Positions 7,950 through 17,543 are shown, numbered from the stretch's first letter. The stretch: DNA of 64,000 nt from Actinoplanes sp. KI2 (GCF_025630775.1 NZ_JAOSZE010000018.1:62001-126000), one strand, 5' to 3'. Notes: generated by a model not told the origin, from the letters alone. Made by a program: numbers and translations.

Positions 7950-9458
7950 TCACCGCAGCCCGCCCGCCAGCAGCTGATACGCCGCGTTCCAGCGAAGCTC
8001 CCGGCGGATCGACGAAGGCGTGCTCGCGCCATCGATGAGAACCAATTCGGTGCGGGTCAGCTCGGCGAACTGCTCGACCACCCCGGCGTCCAGCGCGGTG
8101 CTCAGCACGGTGTGGTGCGGACCGCCCGCCATCAGCCAGCACTCGGCCGAGGTGGGCAGGTCGGGGGCCGGTTCCCAGACCGCCGAGGCGACCGGCAGGG
8201 CGGTCAGCTCGGCATCCGGCGGCACCACGGTGATCACGTTGCCGACCAGCCGGAACCGGTCGCCCATGTCACAGATTCCGACGACCACGCCCGGGCCCGG
8301 CGCGGCCGAGAACTTCAGGCGTACCGGGTCCTCGCGGCCGCCGATCGACAGCGGATGGATCTCCAGCGACGGCCGCGCGGCGGCGATCGACGGGCAGACC
8401 TCGAGCATGTGCGCACCGAGGATGCGCTGCGGCCCCGGCCCGAGGTGGTAGGTGTAGTCCTCCATGAACGAGGTGCCGCCCGGCAGGCCGCCAGCGGCCG
8501 CCTTGAGGGTCGCGAGCAGCATGGACGTCTTCCAGTCGCCCTCGCCGCCGAAGCCGTACCCGTCGGCCATCAGCCGCTGCACCGCAAGTCCCGGCAGCTG
8601 CCGGAGCCCGCCCAGGTCCTCGAAATTCGTCGTAAAAGCCCCGAAGCCGCCATCGCGCAGGAAACGCCGGAGCCCCGCTTCGATCTGCGCTCCATACCGG
8701 AGCGACTCGTGCCGGTCGCCGTCCTTGCGCAGTTCCGCTGACAAATCGTAAATATCCGAGTACTCCGCGACCAGCGCGTCCACCTCCGACGAGGGCACGT
8801 CGTTGACGACCTCGACAAGATCATTGACGCCGTACGTGTTGACCGACACGCCGAAGTGCCGCTCGGCCTCGACCTTGTCGCCCTCGGTGACCGCGACGTC
8901 GCGCATGTTGTCCCCGAAGCGGGCCAGCCGCAGCGAGCGCATGGTGGCGACCGCGACCGAGGCGCGCACCCACTCGCCGACCCGTTCGGCGGTCCGCGGC
9001 TCGGACGCGTGCCCGGCCACGGTCGTGCGGGCCACCCCGAGCCGGGTCTGCACGTACCCGAACTCGCGGTCGCCGTGCGCGGCCTGGTTGAGGTTCATGA
9101 AGTCCATGTCGATGGTCGCCCACGGCAGTTCCCGGTGCGCCTGGGTGTGCAGGTGCAGCAGCGGCTTGCGCAGCGCCTCCAACCCGCTGATCCACATCTT
9201 GGCCGGGGAGAAGGTGTGCATCCAGGCGATCACCCCGACGCAGCGCTCGTCGGCGTTCGCGGCGGTCATCACGGCCTTGATGCCGGCCGAGTCGGTGAGC
9301 ACCGGCCGCCACACGATCGGCAGCGGGATGCCGGCGGCGCCGTCCAGCTGCGCGACGACCTCCTGCGACTGGGCCGCGACCTGGGCGAGGGTCTGTTCGC
9401 CGTAGAGGCCCTGGCTGCCGGTCAGGAACCAGATCTCCCGGCCTGCGAATGGATTCAT
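7950..9458 (-). CDS. araA: L-arabinose isomerase
   Basis: A 502-residue enzyme of normal length that converts L-arabinose to L-ribulose in the cytoplasm, the first intracellular step of arabinose use. Recognised by the start FAGREIWFLTGSQGLYG, by WMHTFSPAKMWI, and by the metal/active-site residues: Glu in GFGGEGDWK, Glu in FMEDYTYHL, His in LGAHMLEVCPS and His in GGPHHTVLS near the C-terminus. It lies just after araD (gap of 3 bp) and before the second LacI gene, in the order araB-araD-araA. Confidence 0.97.
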   Translation of the reverse strand: MNPFAGREIWFLTGSQGLYGEQTLAQVAAQSQEVVAQLDGAAGIPLPIVWRPVLTDSAGIKAVMTAANADERCVGVIAWMHTFSPAKMWISGLEALRKPLLHLHTQAHRELPWATIDMDFMNLNQAAHGDREFGYVQTRLGVARTTVAGHASEPRTAERVGEWVRASVAVATMRSLRLARFGDNMRDVAVTEGDKVEAERHFGVSVNTYGVNDLVEVVNDVPSSEVDALVAEYSDIYDLSAELRKDGDRHESLRYGAQIEAGLRRFLRDGGFGAFTTNFEDLGGLRQLPGLAVQRLMADGYGFGGEGDWKTSMLLATLKAAAGGLPGGTSFMEDYTYHLGPGPQRILGAHMLEVCPSIAAARPSLEIHPLSIGGREDPVRLKFSAAPGPGVVVGICDMGDRFRLVGNVITVVPPDAELTALPVASAVWEPAPDLPTSAECWLMAGGPHHTVLSTALDAGVVEQFAELTRTELVLIDGASTPSSIRRELRWNAAYQLLAGGLR

Positions 9459-9461
9459 CGC

Positions 9462-10157
9462 CTATCCCCGTTCGGTGAGATTGCCGTAGTACGCGTCGGG
9501 CCCGTGCTTGCGGGTGTAGTGCCGGCGGACCAGATGCTCGGGCGGCTTCGCGGCGGAGTTGAGCCCGAGCGTGCGGATCGCGATCTCGGCGACCGCCTCG
9601 CAGACGATCGCCGTCTCGAGGGACTTCGTCGCGGTGGGCCCCCAGGTGAACGGGCCGTGGCTGGCGGACAGCACGGCCGGCACCGCCTCGCAGTCGCCGT
9701 CCAGCGCGTCGAGGATGGCCAGCCCGGTGTTGCGCTCGTAGTCCCGCGCGCACTCCTGGGCGGTCAGGTCGCGGGTGCACCGGATCGGCCCGTCGAAGCT
9801 GTCGGCGTGCGTGGTGCCCAGCACCGGGATGTCCCGCCGGGCCTGGGCGAACGCGACCGCGCTGGTGGAGTGCGTGTGGGTGATCCCGCCGATCGCCGGG
9901 AAGGCCTGGTAGAGCAGCCGGTGGGTCTCGCTGTCGACGGACGGCTTGAGCGTGCCGCCGACCACCCGCCCGCTCTCGATCTCGACGGTGACCAGGCTGT
10001 CCACGGTCAGCTCGTGGTACGGGACGCCGGACGGCTTGATCACGTACACCCCGGCGCCGCGGTCGACTCCGGAGACGTTTCCCCAGGTCAGCGTGGCCAG
10101 ACCGGCCTCCGGGATCCGGCGGTTGGCCTCCAGCACCTCCTGCAGCAGGTCCCTCAT
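9462..10157 (-). CDS. araD: L-ribulose-5-phosphate 4-epimerase
   Basis: A 231-residue class II aldolase-fold epimerase giving D-xylulose 5-phosphate, the entry to the pentose phosphate pathway. The phosphate/substrate loop WGNVSG, the KPSG motif, the zinc ligands HTHS and the later His in SHGPFTWG are all present, as is the C-terminal HYTRKHGPDAYYGN typical of AraD. The ATG overlaps the TGA of araB (ATGA), indicating translational coupling. Confidence 0.97.
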   Translation of the reverse strand: MRDLLQEVLEANRRIPEAGLATLTWGNVSGVDRGAGVYVIKPSGVPYHELTVDSLVTVEIESGRVVGGTLKPSVDSETHRLLYQAFPAIGGITHTHSTSAVAFAQARRDIPVLGTTHADSFDGPIRCTRDLTAQECARDYERNTGLAILDALDGDCEAVPAVLSASHGPFTWGPTATKSLETAIVCEAVAEIAIRTLGLNSAAKPPEHLVRRHYTRKHGPDAYYGNLTERG

Positions 10158-11806
10158 GTGACGGCCTCCCGGCGCAGCTTCCGCAGCCGCCGCATCACGT
10201 CGTTGCCGTGCCGGCCGAAGTAGTCGACGAGGGTGCGGTACTCGGCGTAGAGCGCGTCGTACCGGTCGGCGTCCGCCTCGTCCGGCAACCAGGCGTCGCG
10301 GGTGACCCGGCCCATCGCCGCGGCGGCCGCCCGGATGTCCGGGTAGGCGCCGGCCGCGACCGCGGCGTGCAGGGCCGAGCCGAGCGCCGAGCCCTGGTCG
10401 GAGTCGAGCAGCCCGATCGGCAGCCGCAGCACGTCCGCGTAGATCTGCATGACGAGCGGGTTCTTCTGCAGCCCGCCGGTGGCGATCAGCTCGGTGACCG
10501 GCACCCCGGAGTCGCGGAACGCCTCGATGATCAGCCGGGTGCCGTACGCGGTGGCCTCGACCAGCGCCCGGTAGATGTCCTCGGCCCGGGTTGCCAGGGT
10601 CTGCCCGACGATCGTGCCGGACAGCTCATGGTCGACCAGCGGCGACCGGTTGCCGGAGTGCCAGTCGAGCGCGATCAACCCGTGCCCGCCGACCGGCTGG
10701 GCGGCGGCCTTCTCGCTGAGCAGCTCGTGCACGGAGATGCCGCGGGCTTCCGCTTCGGCGTGATAGGCGGGCGGGACGCCGTTCTCGACGAACCAGCCGA
10801 AGATGTCGCCGACCCCAGACTGGCCGGCCTCGTACCCCCACAGGCCCGGCACGATGCCGCCCTCGACGACCCCGCACATGCCGGGCACCTCGCGCAGCAC
10901 GTCGGAGCTGAGCACATGGCAGGTGGAGGTGCCCATGATCATGACCAGCGTGCCGGGCGAAACTGCCTGCGCGGCCGGCGCTGAGACGTGCGCGTCGACG
11001 TTGCCGACCGCCACCGCGACCCCGGTGTGCAGACCGGTCCATTCCGCGGCCTCGGCGGTCAGCGTGCCGGCCGCCTGCCCGAGCTCGCCGATCGGCACGT
11101 CGAGGCGGGTCTCGGCGAAGTCCCCGAACGCCGGGTTCAGCTCGCGCAGGTACGCGGGGGAGGGGTAGTGCCCGTCGACGTACTGTCCCTTGTAGCCGGC
11201 CGTGCAGGCGTTGCGCAGGTAGGTGCCGGTCATCCGCCAGACGATCCAGTCGGCCGCCTCGACCCAGTACCGGGTGGCCGCCCACACCCGCGGCGCCTCC
11301 TCGACCACCTGCAGCGCCTTGGCCAGCTCCCACTCCGAGCTGATCAGCCCGCCGAAGCGGCGCAGCCACGGCTCGCCGCGTTTGGCGGCCAGTTCAGTGA
11401 TCCGGTCGGCCTGCGGCTGGGCCGCGTGGTGCTTCCACAATTTCACGTACGCGTGCGGATCGGTCTCGAAGGTCTCCAGCTCGCACAGCGGGGTGCCGTC
11501 CTCGAGTGTGGGCAGCACGGTGCAGGCGGTGAAGTCGGTCGCCAGCCCGATGACGTCGGCCGGATCGACACCGGCGGCCCGGATCGCGGCCGGCACCGCG
11601 TTCTTGAGCACGTCGACGTAGTCCGAGGGCACCTGGAGGGCCCAGTCCGGCGGCAGCCTCCGGCCGTGCAGTTCAAGATCAACAACACCGTGTGTGTACG
11701 CGTGGACCGCGGAACCCAGTTCGGCGCCGTCGGCCACCCGGACGACCACCGCCCGCCCGGACAGCGTCCCGAAGTCGACCCCGATCACCAGGGGGGTTTC
11801 GGTCAT
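10154..11806 (-). CDS. araB: L-ribulokinase
   Basis: A 550-residue FGGY-family sugar kinase phosphorylating L-ribulose. N-terminal phosphate loop GVDFGTLSGRAVVV, AraB-type TDFTACTVLP, the FGGY signature region with GYEAGQSGVGDIFGWFVEN, and the C-terminal ATGGLQKNPLVMQIYADVL loop identify the subfamily. The length matches AraB rather than the shorter xylulokinases. Start ATG overlaps the TGA of the upstream LacI gene by ATGA. Confidence 0.96.
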   Translation of the reverse strand: MTETPLVIGVDFGTLSGRAVVVRVADGAELGSAVHAYTHGVVDLELHGRRLPPDWALQVPSDYVDVLKNAVPAAIRAAGVDPADVIGLATDFTACTVLPTLEDGTPLCELETFETDPHAYVKLWKHHAAQPQADRITELAAKRGEPWLRRFGGLISSEWELAKALQVVEEAPRVWAATRYWVEAADWIVWRMTGTYLRNACTAGYKGQYVDGHYPSPAYLRELNPAFGDFAETRLDVPIGELGQAAGTLTAEAAEWTGLHTGVAVAVGNVDAHVSAPAAQAVSPGTLVMIMGTSTCHVLSSDVLREVPGMCGVVEGGIVPGLWGYEAGQSGVGDIFGWFVENGVPPAYHAEAEARGISVHELLSEKAAAQPVGGHGLIALDWHSGNRSPLVDHELSGTIVGQTLATRAEDIYRALVEATAYGTRLIIEAFRDSGVPVTELIATGGLQKNPLVMQIYADVLRLPIGLLDSDQGSALGSALHAAVAAGAYPDIRAAAAAMGRVTRDAWLPDEADADRYDALYAEYRTLVDYFGRHGNDVMRRLRKLRREAVT

Positions 11807-12843
11807 GGACTCTTCTCCTCAGTGGCCGGCGGACCGACCGTCGCGCGGGGGATGAGCACGGGCTCGACCAGGGCGTTCTCGGTGGAGCCGGCGCCGGTCG
11901 CGAGCTGGTCGAGCAGCAGGCGGACGGCTTCCCGGCCGACCTCGGCGAACTCCTGCCGCACGGTGGTCAGCCCGGGGTGGAAGTACCCGGCCTCGGGCAC
12001 GTCGTCGAAGCCGACCAGGCTGATGTCCTCGGGGATGCGCCGCCCGTGCTCGGCCATCGCCCGCATGATGCCGAGCGCGACGTGGTCGTTGGCCGCGAAG
12101 ATCGCCGTGCAGTCCGGGATCCGGGCGAGCATCCGCCCGCACTGATAGCCCGACGCCGCCGACCAGCCGGCCCGGGTCATCGGCGGCGCCACCGCCCCCG
12201 CCTCGGCCAGCGCGGCCCGCCAGCCCTCCTCGCGGGCGCGGCTGCCGTGCCACGGCTCGGGGCCGGCCACGTGCCACACCGTGCGGTGGCCCGCCTCGAG
12301 CAGGTGCCGGGTGGCGAGCATGCCGCCGGCGTACTGGTCGACGGCGACGTTCGCACACTCCCACTCGGGAACGCCGTCCACGGTCACGATCGGAACCCCG
12401 TCCGGCACCAGCCGCATCGCCTCCGCGGCCGCGTCGACCGGGGCGATGAAGACCAGCCCCGCCGCGCCCTGCTGGACCAGCCGCTCGACGATCCGCCGGG
12501 ACGCGGCGGTGGCGTCGTACCCCGCGACGTGCCCGACGGTGAGCGACAGGTCGGCGCCGAGCGCCGCCTCGCCGATGGCCTGCACCATGCTGGACGGCCC
12601 GTACAGCGTGGTGTTCTGGGCCACCACGCCGATCACGTTGGACCGGCCGGTCGCCAGCACCCGCGCCGACAGGTTGCGCCGGTAGCCGAGCTCGGCGATC
12701 GCGGCGAGGACCCGGGTGCGGGTGGTGGCCGACACGTGCGGGTGCCCGTTGAGCACCCGGGAGACGGTTTGGTGCGAGACGCCGGCGCGGGCCGCGACAT
12801 CGGACATCACCGGCCCGCGCTGGGGCGGGGAGGAGGGCGTCAT
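11803..12843 (-). CDS. LacI-family regulator, arabinose operon, upstream copy
   Basis: A 346-residue LacI/GalR protein. The helix-turn-helix MSDVAARAGVSHQTVSRVL begins at residue 13, followed by the hinge YRRNLSARVLATG and a sugar-binding core with the conserved ISLVGFDDVPEAGYFHPGLT. Its ATG overlaps the stop of the permease gene and its TGA overlaps araB, so it is embedded in the middle of the operon and its level rises with the genes it probably controls. It most resembles the regulator at 6894-7916; a duplication is likely. Confidence 0.92.
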   Translation of the reverse strand: MTPSSPPQRGPVMSDVAARAGVSHQTVSRVLNGHPHVSATTRTRVLAAIAELGYRRNLSARVLATGRSNVIGVVAQNTTLYGPSSMVQAIGEAALGADLSLTVGHVAGYDATAASRRIVERLVQQGAAGLVFIAPVDAAAEAMRLVPDGVPIVTVDGVPEWECANVAVDQYAGGMLATRHLLEAGHRTVWHVAGPEPWHGSRAREEGWRAALAEAGAVAPPMTRAGWSAASGYQCGRMLARIPDCTAIFAANDHVALGIMRAMAEHGRRIPEDISLVGFDDVPEAGYFHPGLTTVRQEFAEVGREAVRLLLDQLATGAGSTENALVEPVLIPRATVGPPATEEKSP

Positions 12844-13880
12844 GTCTCGCTCGTGCCCGTCCGCCGGCTGAGCACCGCCTGCAGGATGACCACCACCAGC
12901 AGGAATGCGCCGGAGACGACCTGCTGCACGTACGAGTTGAGGTTGGCGCCCTGCACGATCAGGTTTTGAATCACGAACAGCAGCAGCACGCCGGCCAGGG
13001 TGCCGACCATCGAGCCGACGCCGCCGGAGAGCAGGGTCCCGCCGATCACCACGGCGGCGATCGCGGAGAGTTCGTAAGCGTCACCGATGCGCGCCTCCTG
13101 GCCGCCGCCGGAGAGCGCCGTCGTGAGGACGCCGGAGAGGCCGGCACACAGGCCGCTCACGACGTACACAATGGTCTGTGTGCGCTTGACGGGCAAGCCC
13201 ATCAGCTCCGCCGCGCCCTGGTTGCCACCCACTGCCTGAACGGACTGTCCGAACGGGGTGCGGTTGAGCGCCCACCAGCCGATCGCGAAGACCAGCAGCA
13301 TGATCCAGACCGGGGTCCCGATGGTGGCGAGGGAGCCGGTGCCGAGGGCCTCGAAGGCCAGGCGGCCCTGGATCTTCGGGTGGTCGTTGCCCTCGTGGGT
13401 GATGTAGAAGACCAGCCCTCGTACGCCGGTGAGGCCGGCCAGGGTGACGATGAAGGCGGGCAGCCGCCACCGGGCGATGATCAGCCCCTGGATCAGGCCG
13501 ACCAGGCCGGCCGCGAGCATCGCGTAGAGGACCGCGATGAACGAGCCGCGCGGGGCGTACATGGCGCTGATGATGGTGGCGAGGGCGTAGGTCGAGCCGA
13601 CCGACAGGTCGATGCCGCCGCAGATGATCACGAAGGTCATGCCGGCCGCGATGATCCCGATGAACGAGGCCGAGAGGGCCACGTTGCGCAGGTTGTCGGC
13701 GGTGCCGAAGGTCGGCACCAGCAGCGTGCCGAGGACGACCACCAGGATCAGCACGGCCACCGCGCCGTTGCGGGAGATCAGCGAGGTGAGTGCCCGGGCC
13801 CGGGCGCGGGCGGCCTCCCGGCCACCGTGGTCGGCGGCCACCGCCACCGTCTTCTGCTGCTTGGTCGCGGGGGCGGTCAT
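12840..13880 (-). CDS. Sugar ABC transporter permease (YjfF/RbsC type), second of pair
   Basis: A 346-residue multi-pass permease of the BPD_transp_2 family (ribose/galactofuranose type). The start chosen is the ATG at 13880, which overlaps the TGA of the preceding permease; an in-frame extension further upstream only runs antiparallel through that gene's frame and is not credible. After a 30-residue charged N-terminus there are about 8-10 membrane segments with the family loop GGIDLSVGSTYALA and IGGTLLSGGVGSMVGT. It pairs with the 13877-14845 product to form the membrane channel. Confidence 0.92.
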   Translation of the reverse strand: MTAPATKQQKTVAVAADHGGREAARARARALTSLISRNGAVAVLILVVVLGTLLVPTFGTADNLRNVALSASFIGIIAAGMTFVIICGGIDLSVGSTYALATIISAMYAPRGSFIAVLYAMLAAGLVGLIQGLIIARWRLPAFIVTLAGLTGVRGLVFYITHEGNDHPKIQGRLAFEALGTGSLATIGTPVWIMLLVFAIGWWALNRTPFGQSVQAVGGNQGAAELMGLPVKRTQTIVYVVSGLCAGLSGVLTTALSGGGQEARIGDAYELSAIAAVVIGGTLLSGGVGSMVGTLAGVLLLFVIQNLIVQGANLNSYVQQVVSGAFLLVVVILQAVLSRRTGTSET

Positions 13881-14845
13881 CGGGAGCTCCTTGACGGGCG
13901 CTGGACGTAGACGGCGGCGATGATGATCACTGCCTCGACCATGCGGGCGACCGAGTCGGGCGCGTTGTGCGAGACGAGCGTGGTCTCCAGCAGCTGCAGG
14001 AGGATCGCGCCGGTGACCGTGCCGAGGACGCGGACCCGGCCGCCGTTCAGCGAGGTGCCGCCGACGACCACGGCGGTGATGGCGCTCAGCTCCATCAGCA
14101 GGCCGATGTAGGACGGGTCGCTGGCCCGAAGCCGGGCGGTGGCGATCACGCCGGCCACCGCGGCGAGCGTGCCGGAGATCGCGTAGACCACGATCAGCGT
14201 GCGGCGCACCGGGAGACCGGCCAGCACGCTGGCCCGCCGGTTGCCGCCGATGGCGAGCAGCCGGTAGCCGAACGCGGTGCGGCGGACCAGGAACGCGACC
14301 GCCACCGCGAGCAGGGCGGCGACGATCATCACGTACGGGATGCCGAGGAACTTGCCGAGCCGCACCGTCTTGAAGAACGGCACGAACAGCTCGACCAGCG
14401 CGCCGCCGGTGATGACCAGGGCGATGCCGCGGCCGGCCACCAGCACGCCGAGCGTGGCGACGATCGGCTGCACCCGGGCGATCGCCACGACCAGGCCGTT
14501 GAAGACGCCGACGATCAGGCCAGCGGCGGCCGCGGCGAGCATCGCGACCCCGATCGGCGCGCCGCCGGTGACGAACTTGGCCAGCACCGCGCTGGCGATC
14601 GCCATGATCGAGCCGACCGACAGGTCGACGCCGCCGGTGCCGATCACCAGCGCCATCCCGAGCGACACGATGATCACCGGAGGCACCTGCGCGAACAGCA
14701 GCTGCGCGGTGTCCACCGCGACGAAGTTCGGCGTGGCGATCACGTTGTAGACGATGAGCAGGACCAGGGCGATGTAGACGCCGTGCTCGCGGGTCCAGGC
14801 GGCGACCGCCGTCCGGTCCTTCCACGTCGCGGTCAGGGTGGTCAT
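13877..14845 (-). CDS. Sugar ABC transporter permease (YtfT/RbsC type), first of pair
   Basis: A 322-residue inner-membrane permease of the ribose-type family. Hydrophobic segments run the whole length; the diagnostic cytoplasmic-loop motif TGGVDLSVGSIMAIA and the C-terminal VGGTSLNGGRVRVLGT are clear. ATG overlaps the TGA of the ATPase gene. Two different permeases plus one double ATPase and one binding protein is the architecture of the E. coli YtfQRT-YjfF furanose transporter. Confidence 0.92.
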   Translation of the reverse strand: MTTLTATWKDRTAVAAWTREHGVYIALVLLIVYNVIATPNFVAVDTAQLLFAQVPPVIIVSLGMALVIGTGGVDLSVGSIMAIASAVLAKFVTGGAPIGVAMLAAAAAGLIVGVFNGLVVAIARVQPIVATLGVLVAGRGIALVITGGALVELFVPFFKTVRLGKFLGIPYVMIVAALLAVAVAFLVRRTAFGYRLLAIGGNRRASVLAGLPVRRTLIVVYAISGTLAAVAGVIATARLRASDPSYIGLLMELSAITAVVVGGTSLNGGRVRVLGTVTGAILLQLLETTLVSHNAPDSVARMVEAVIIIAAVYVQRPSRSSR

Positions 14846-16377
14846 GCCTCGGCCTCTATCTGCTCCGACGCGGCATCCGCGATCAGGTCCATGATCTTGT
14901 CCTCACTGATGTCCTCGCCGACGAGGCGGCCGAGCTGGGCGCCGTCGCGCAGCACCACGACCGCGTCCGAGCCCTCGACGACCTCCTCGAGCTCGCTGGA
15001 GATGAGCACCACGGCCATCCCCTTCTCGGCCAGCTCCGCGACCAGGGCCTGCACCTCGGCCTTCGCGCCGACGTCGATGCCCCGGGTCGGCTCGTCCAGC
15101 AGCAGCACCCGCGGGTTCAGGCAGAGCAGCCGGGCCAGCAGCACCTTCTGCTGGTTGCCGCCGGACAGCTCGGAAACCTTCTGGTGGGGGCTCGACGCCT
15201 TGATCCGCAGCCGGTCCATGAAGGTCTTGACGATGTCGTCGACCCGCTTGCGGGAGACCAGGCCGGCCTTGGTGAGCTGGGGCAGCGCGGCCAGGCCGAT
15301 GTTGTCCCGGATCGACATGTCCGGGATGATCCCCTCGGCCTTGCGGTCCTCGGGCAGCATCGCGAGGCCCTGCCGGATCCGGGAGGCGGGGGTCTGATGG
15401 GTCAGCGCCTTGCCGTCCACCTCGATGTCGCCGGAGTCCAGCGGCAGCGCCCCGAAGATCGCCTTCGCCGTCTCGCTGCGGCCCGAGCCGAGCAGACCGG
15501 CCAGGCCGACCACCTCGCCCGGCCGGACGACCACCGACACGTCCTCGAGGATCAGCCGCCGGTTGAGGTGCTCGGCGCGCAGCACCGGGTCGCCCTCGAT
15601 GGTCTTGGTGTGCCCGGCGAGCTTGGTGCGGCCGTCCTTCTCCAGCTCGGCGGCGTCCCGGCCGAGCATCCGGGAGATGAGCTGACGCCGGGTCAGCTCC
15701 TTGGTGGGGCCGGTCGAGACCAGCTTGCCGTCGCGCAGGACGGTGATCGTGTCGCAGGCCCGGAACACCTCGTCCAGCTTGTGCGACACGTACACGATCG
15801 CCACGCCCTTCGCCTTGAGCTGGGCGACCAGGTCGAGCAGCAGGTCGACCTCGCGCGGCTCGAGCGACGACGTCGGCTCGTCCATGATGACGACGCTGGC
15901 GTCGGTCTCGACCGCCCGCGCGATCGCCACCATCTGCTGGATGCCCAGGCCGAGCTCGCCGAGCGGGCGCTTGACGTCCGCGACGATCCCGTACCGCTTG
16001 AGCGCCTCGCCGGACTCCAGGTTCATCCGCTTGAGGTCGAGCGAGCCGAACCGGGTCGGCTCGCGGCCCAGGAAGAAGTTCCGGGCGACGCTCAGCTGCG
16101 GCGCCAGGTGCACCTCCTGGTAGATGGTGGCGATCCCGGCATGCTGCGCGCTGCGGGGCGAGTCGAAGGCCACGTTCTCGCCCCGCAGCTGCACCGATCC
16201 GCTGTCCAGCTGATACACGCCGGTGATCAGCTTGATCAGCGTCGACTTCCCGGCCCCGTTCTCGCCGACCAGTGCGTGCACCGAGCCCGCGTGCAGCTCG
16301 ATCGAGACATCCTCGAGGGCACGTACCCCGGCGAACCGTTTACTGGCCGACGTGACAGCCAACACCGGCGTGGACAT
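14842..16377 (-). CDS. Sugar ABC transporter ATP-binding protein (double ATPase)
   Basis: A 511-residue protein with two ABC domains, as in RbsA/XylG/YtfR. Domain 1: Walker A GENGAGKST near residue 37, a degenerate signature LGLGIQQMVAIARA and Walker B IMDEPTSSL. Domain 2: a modified Walker A (GLLGSGRSE), intact signature LSGGNQQKVLLARLL and Walker B LLLDEPTRGIDVGAK. Degeneracy in opposite halves is normal for this class. The start overlaps the binding-protein stop (TGATG). Confidence 0.96.
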   Translation of the reverse strand: MSTPVLAVTSASKRFAGVRALEDVSIELHAGSVHALVGENGAGKSTLIKLITGVYQLDSGSVQLRGENVAFDSPRSAQHAGIATIYQEVHLAPQLSVARNFFLGREPTRFGSLDLKRMNLESGEALKRYGIVADVKRPLGELGLGIQQMVAIARAVETDASVVIMDEPTSSLEPREVDLLLDLVAQLKAKGVAIVYVSHKLDEVFRACDTITVLRDGKLVSTGPTKELTRRQLISRMLGRDAAELEKDGRTKLAGHTKTIEGDPVLRAEHLNRRLILEDVSVVVRPGEVVGLAGLLGSGRSETAKAIFGALPLDSGDIEVDGKALTHQTPASRIRQGLAMLPEDRKAEGIIPDMSIRDNIGLAALPQLTKAGLVSRKRVDDIVKTFMDRLRIKASSPHQKVSELSGGNQQKVLLARLLCLNPRVLLLDEPTRGIDVGAKAEVQALVAELAEKGMAVVLISSELEEVVEGSDAVVVLRDGAQLGRLVGEDISEDKIMDLIADAASEQIEAEA

Positions 16378-17543
16378 CAGTAGGCCTTGCCGGAGCTGAG
16401 GGCCTCAGCGGCGTTGGACTTGTCGTACTGGTTGTCGGTGGTGATGGTCACCGCCGGTGCGCCGTCGCCGTTCACGTACGCCTCGAGCGCGGCCTGCGAG
16501 GCCGGGCCGAACGCCGGGTTGGACTCGATCACGGCGTCGAAGTTGCCGTCCACGATGGCCTGCACGGCGCCCTTGGTGCCGTCGATCGAGACGATGTGCA
16601 CCTTGTCGATGCCGGACTTGCCGGCGTCGTCGAGCGCGGCGAGCGCGCCCAGGCCCATCTCGTCGTTCTCGGCGTAGATCGCGTTGACGTCCGGGTGGGC
16701 CTGCAGCATCGTCTCGGTGACGCTCTTGCCCTTCTCCCGGGTGAAGTCGGCGGTCTGCTGGAAGATGACCTGGATGCCGGTCGCGTTCTTGGCCTTGAGC
16801 TGGTCGAGGAAGCCGGCGGTGCGGTCGTCGGTGACGTTCACGCCGGACGCGCCGAGCAGGATGGCCAGCTTGGCGTTGCCGCCGGTCGCCTTGATCATCG
16901 CGTCCGCGGCGCGGCGGCCCTGCTCGACGAAGTCCGAGCCGAGCTGCGGGCCGACCTCCTTGCAGCCCTGCACGCCGGTGATGTTCCGGTCGACCGGGAT
17001 CATCGCGACCTTCTTGGACTTGGCGTACGCGATCGCGTCGCCCAGGCCGGTCGAGTTGATCGGCGAGAAGATGATCGCCTTCGCGCCCTTGTCGATCATG
17101 CCCTTGATGTCGCTGTTCTCCTGCTGCACGTTCGACTGCGCGTTCGTGGTGAGCAGGTGCCAGCCCTTGGCCTTGGCCGTCTCGACCTGGGACTTGGTGG
17201 AGGCGATCCGGAACGGGTTGGCCTCCTTCTCCGACTGCGCCCAGCCGATCGTGTCCTTGGCAAAATCGATCTTGCCGATGCCCAGGTCGGAGCCCTTGCA
17301 CAGCGGGCCGTACTGGGCCGAGACGCCCTGCGGCTTGGCGGTGGTGAGCAGCTCGGTGCCGCCGGCCGCGGTGATCGCCGCGGGCACGCCGTTGGTGGCG
17401 GCGCCGAGCGTGGTGGAGACCGGGGCGGCGGAGGCGTCGGAGCCGGAGCCCGAGCTGTTGTTGCTGCCGGTGCTGCAAGCGGAGAGAAGAGCGGCCGCGG
17501 TGGCGGCGGAGGCCGCGACGGCGATCCTGCGACGTGCCTTCAT
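16377..17543 (-). CDS. Furanose-type sugar-binding lipoprotein (YtfQ-like)
   Basis: A 388-residue periplasmic-binding-type lipoprotein, first gene of the arabinose operon. The start is the ATG at 17543 with AAAGGACG upstream; a longer open frame has no such site. A short signal ends in the lipobox LLSAC (Cys at about residue 23), followed by a Ser/Gly linker. The mature domain carries features shared with E. coli YtfQ, which binds galactofuranose: IGWAQSEKEANPFRIAST, FSPINSTGLGDAI, PVDRN and QTADFTREKGKSVTETML. With araBDA downstream the likely ligand is L-arabinose, perhaps as the furanose. Confidence 0.9.
   Translation of the reverse strand: MKARRRIAVAASAATAAALLSACSTGSNNSSGSGSDASAAPVSTTLGAATNGVPAAITAAGGTELLTTAKPQGVSAQYGPLCKGSDLGIGKIDFAKDTIGWAQSEKEANPFRIASTKSQVETAKAKGWHLLTTNAQSNVQQENSDIKGMIDKGAKAIIFSPINSTGLGDAIAYAKSKKVAMIPVDRNITGVQGCKEVGPQLGSDFVEQGRRAADAMIKATGGNAKLAILLGASGVNVTDDRTAGFLDQLKAKNATGIQVIFQQTADFTREKGKSVTETMLQAHPDVNAIYAENDEMGLGALAALDDAGKSGIDKVHIVSIDGTKGAVQAIVDGNFDAVIESNPAFGPASQAALEAYVNGDGAPAVTITTDNQYDKSNAAEALSSGKAY

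Noticed and set aside
12840..14825. A single 661-residue permease reading through two transport genes
   Set aside because: The upstream half is not the permease frame; the ATG at 13880 with ATGA overlap gives a normal permease.
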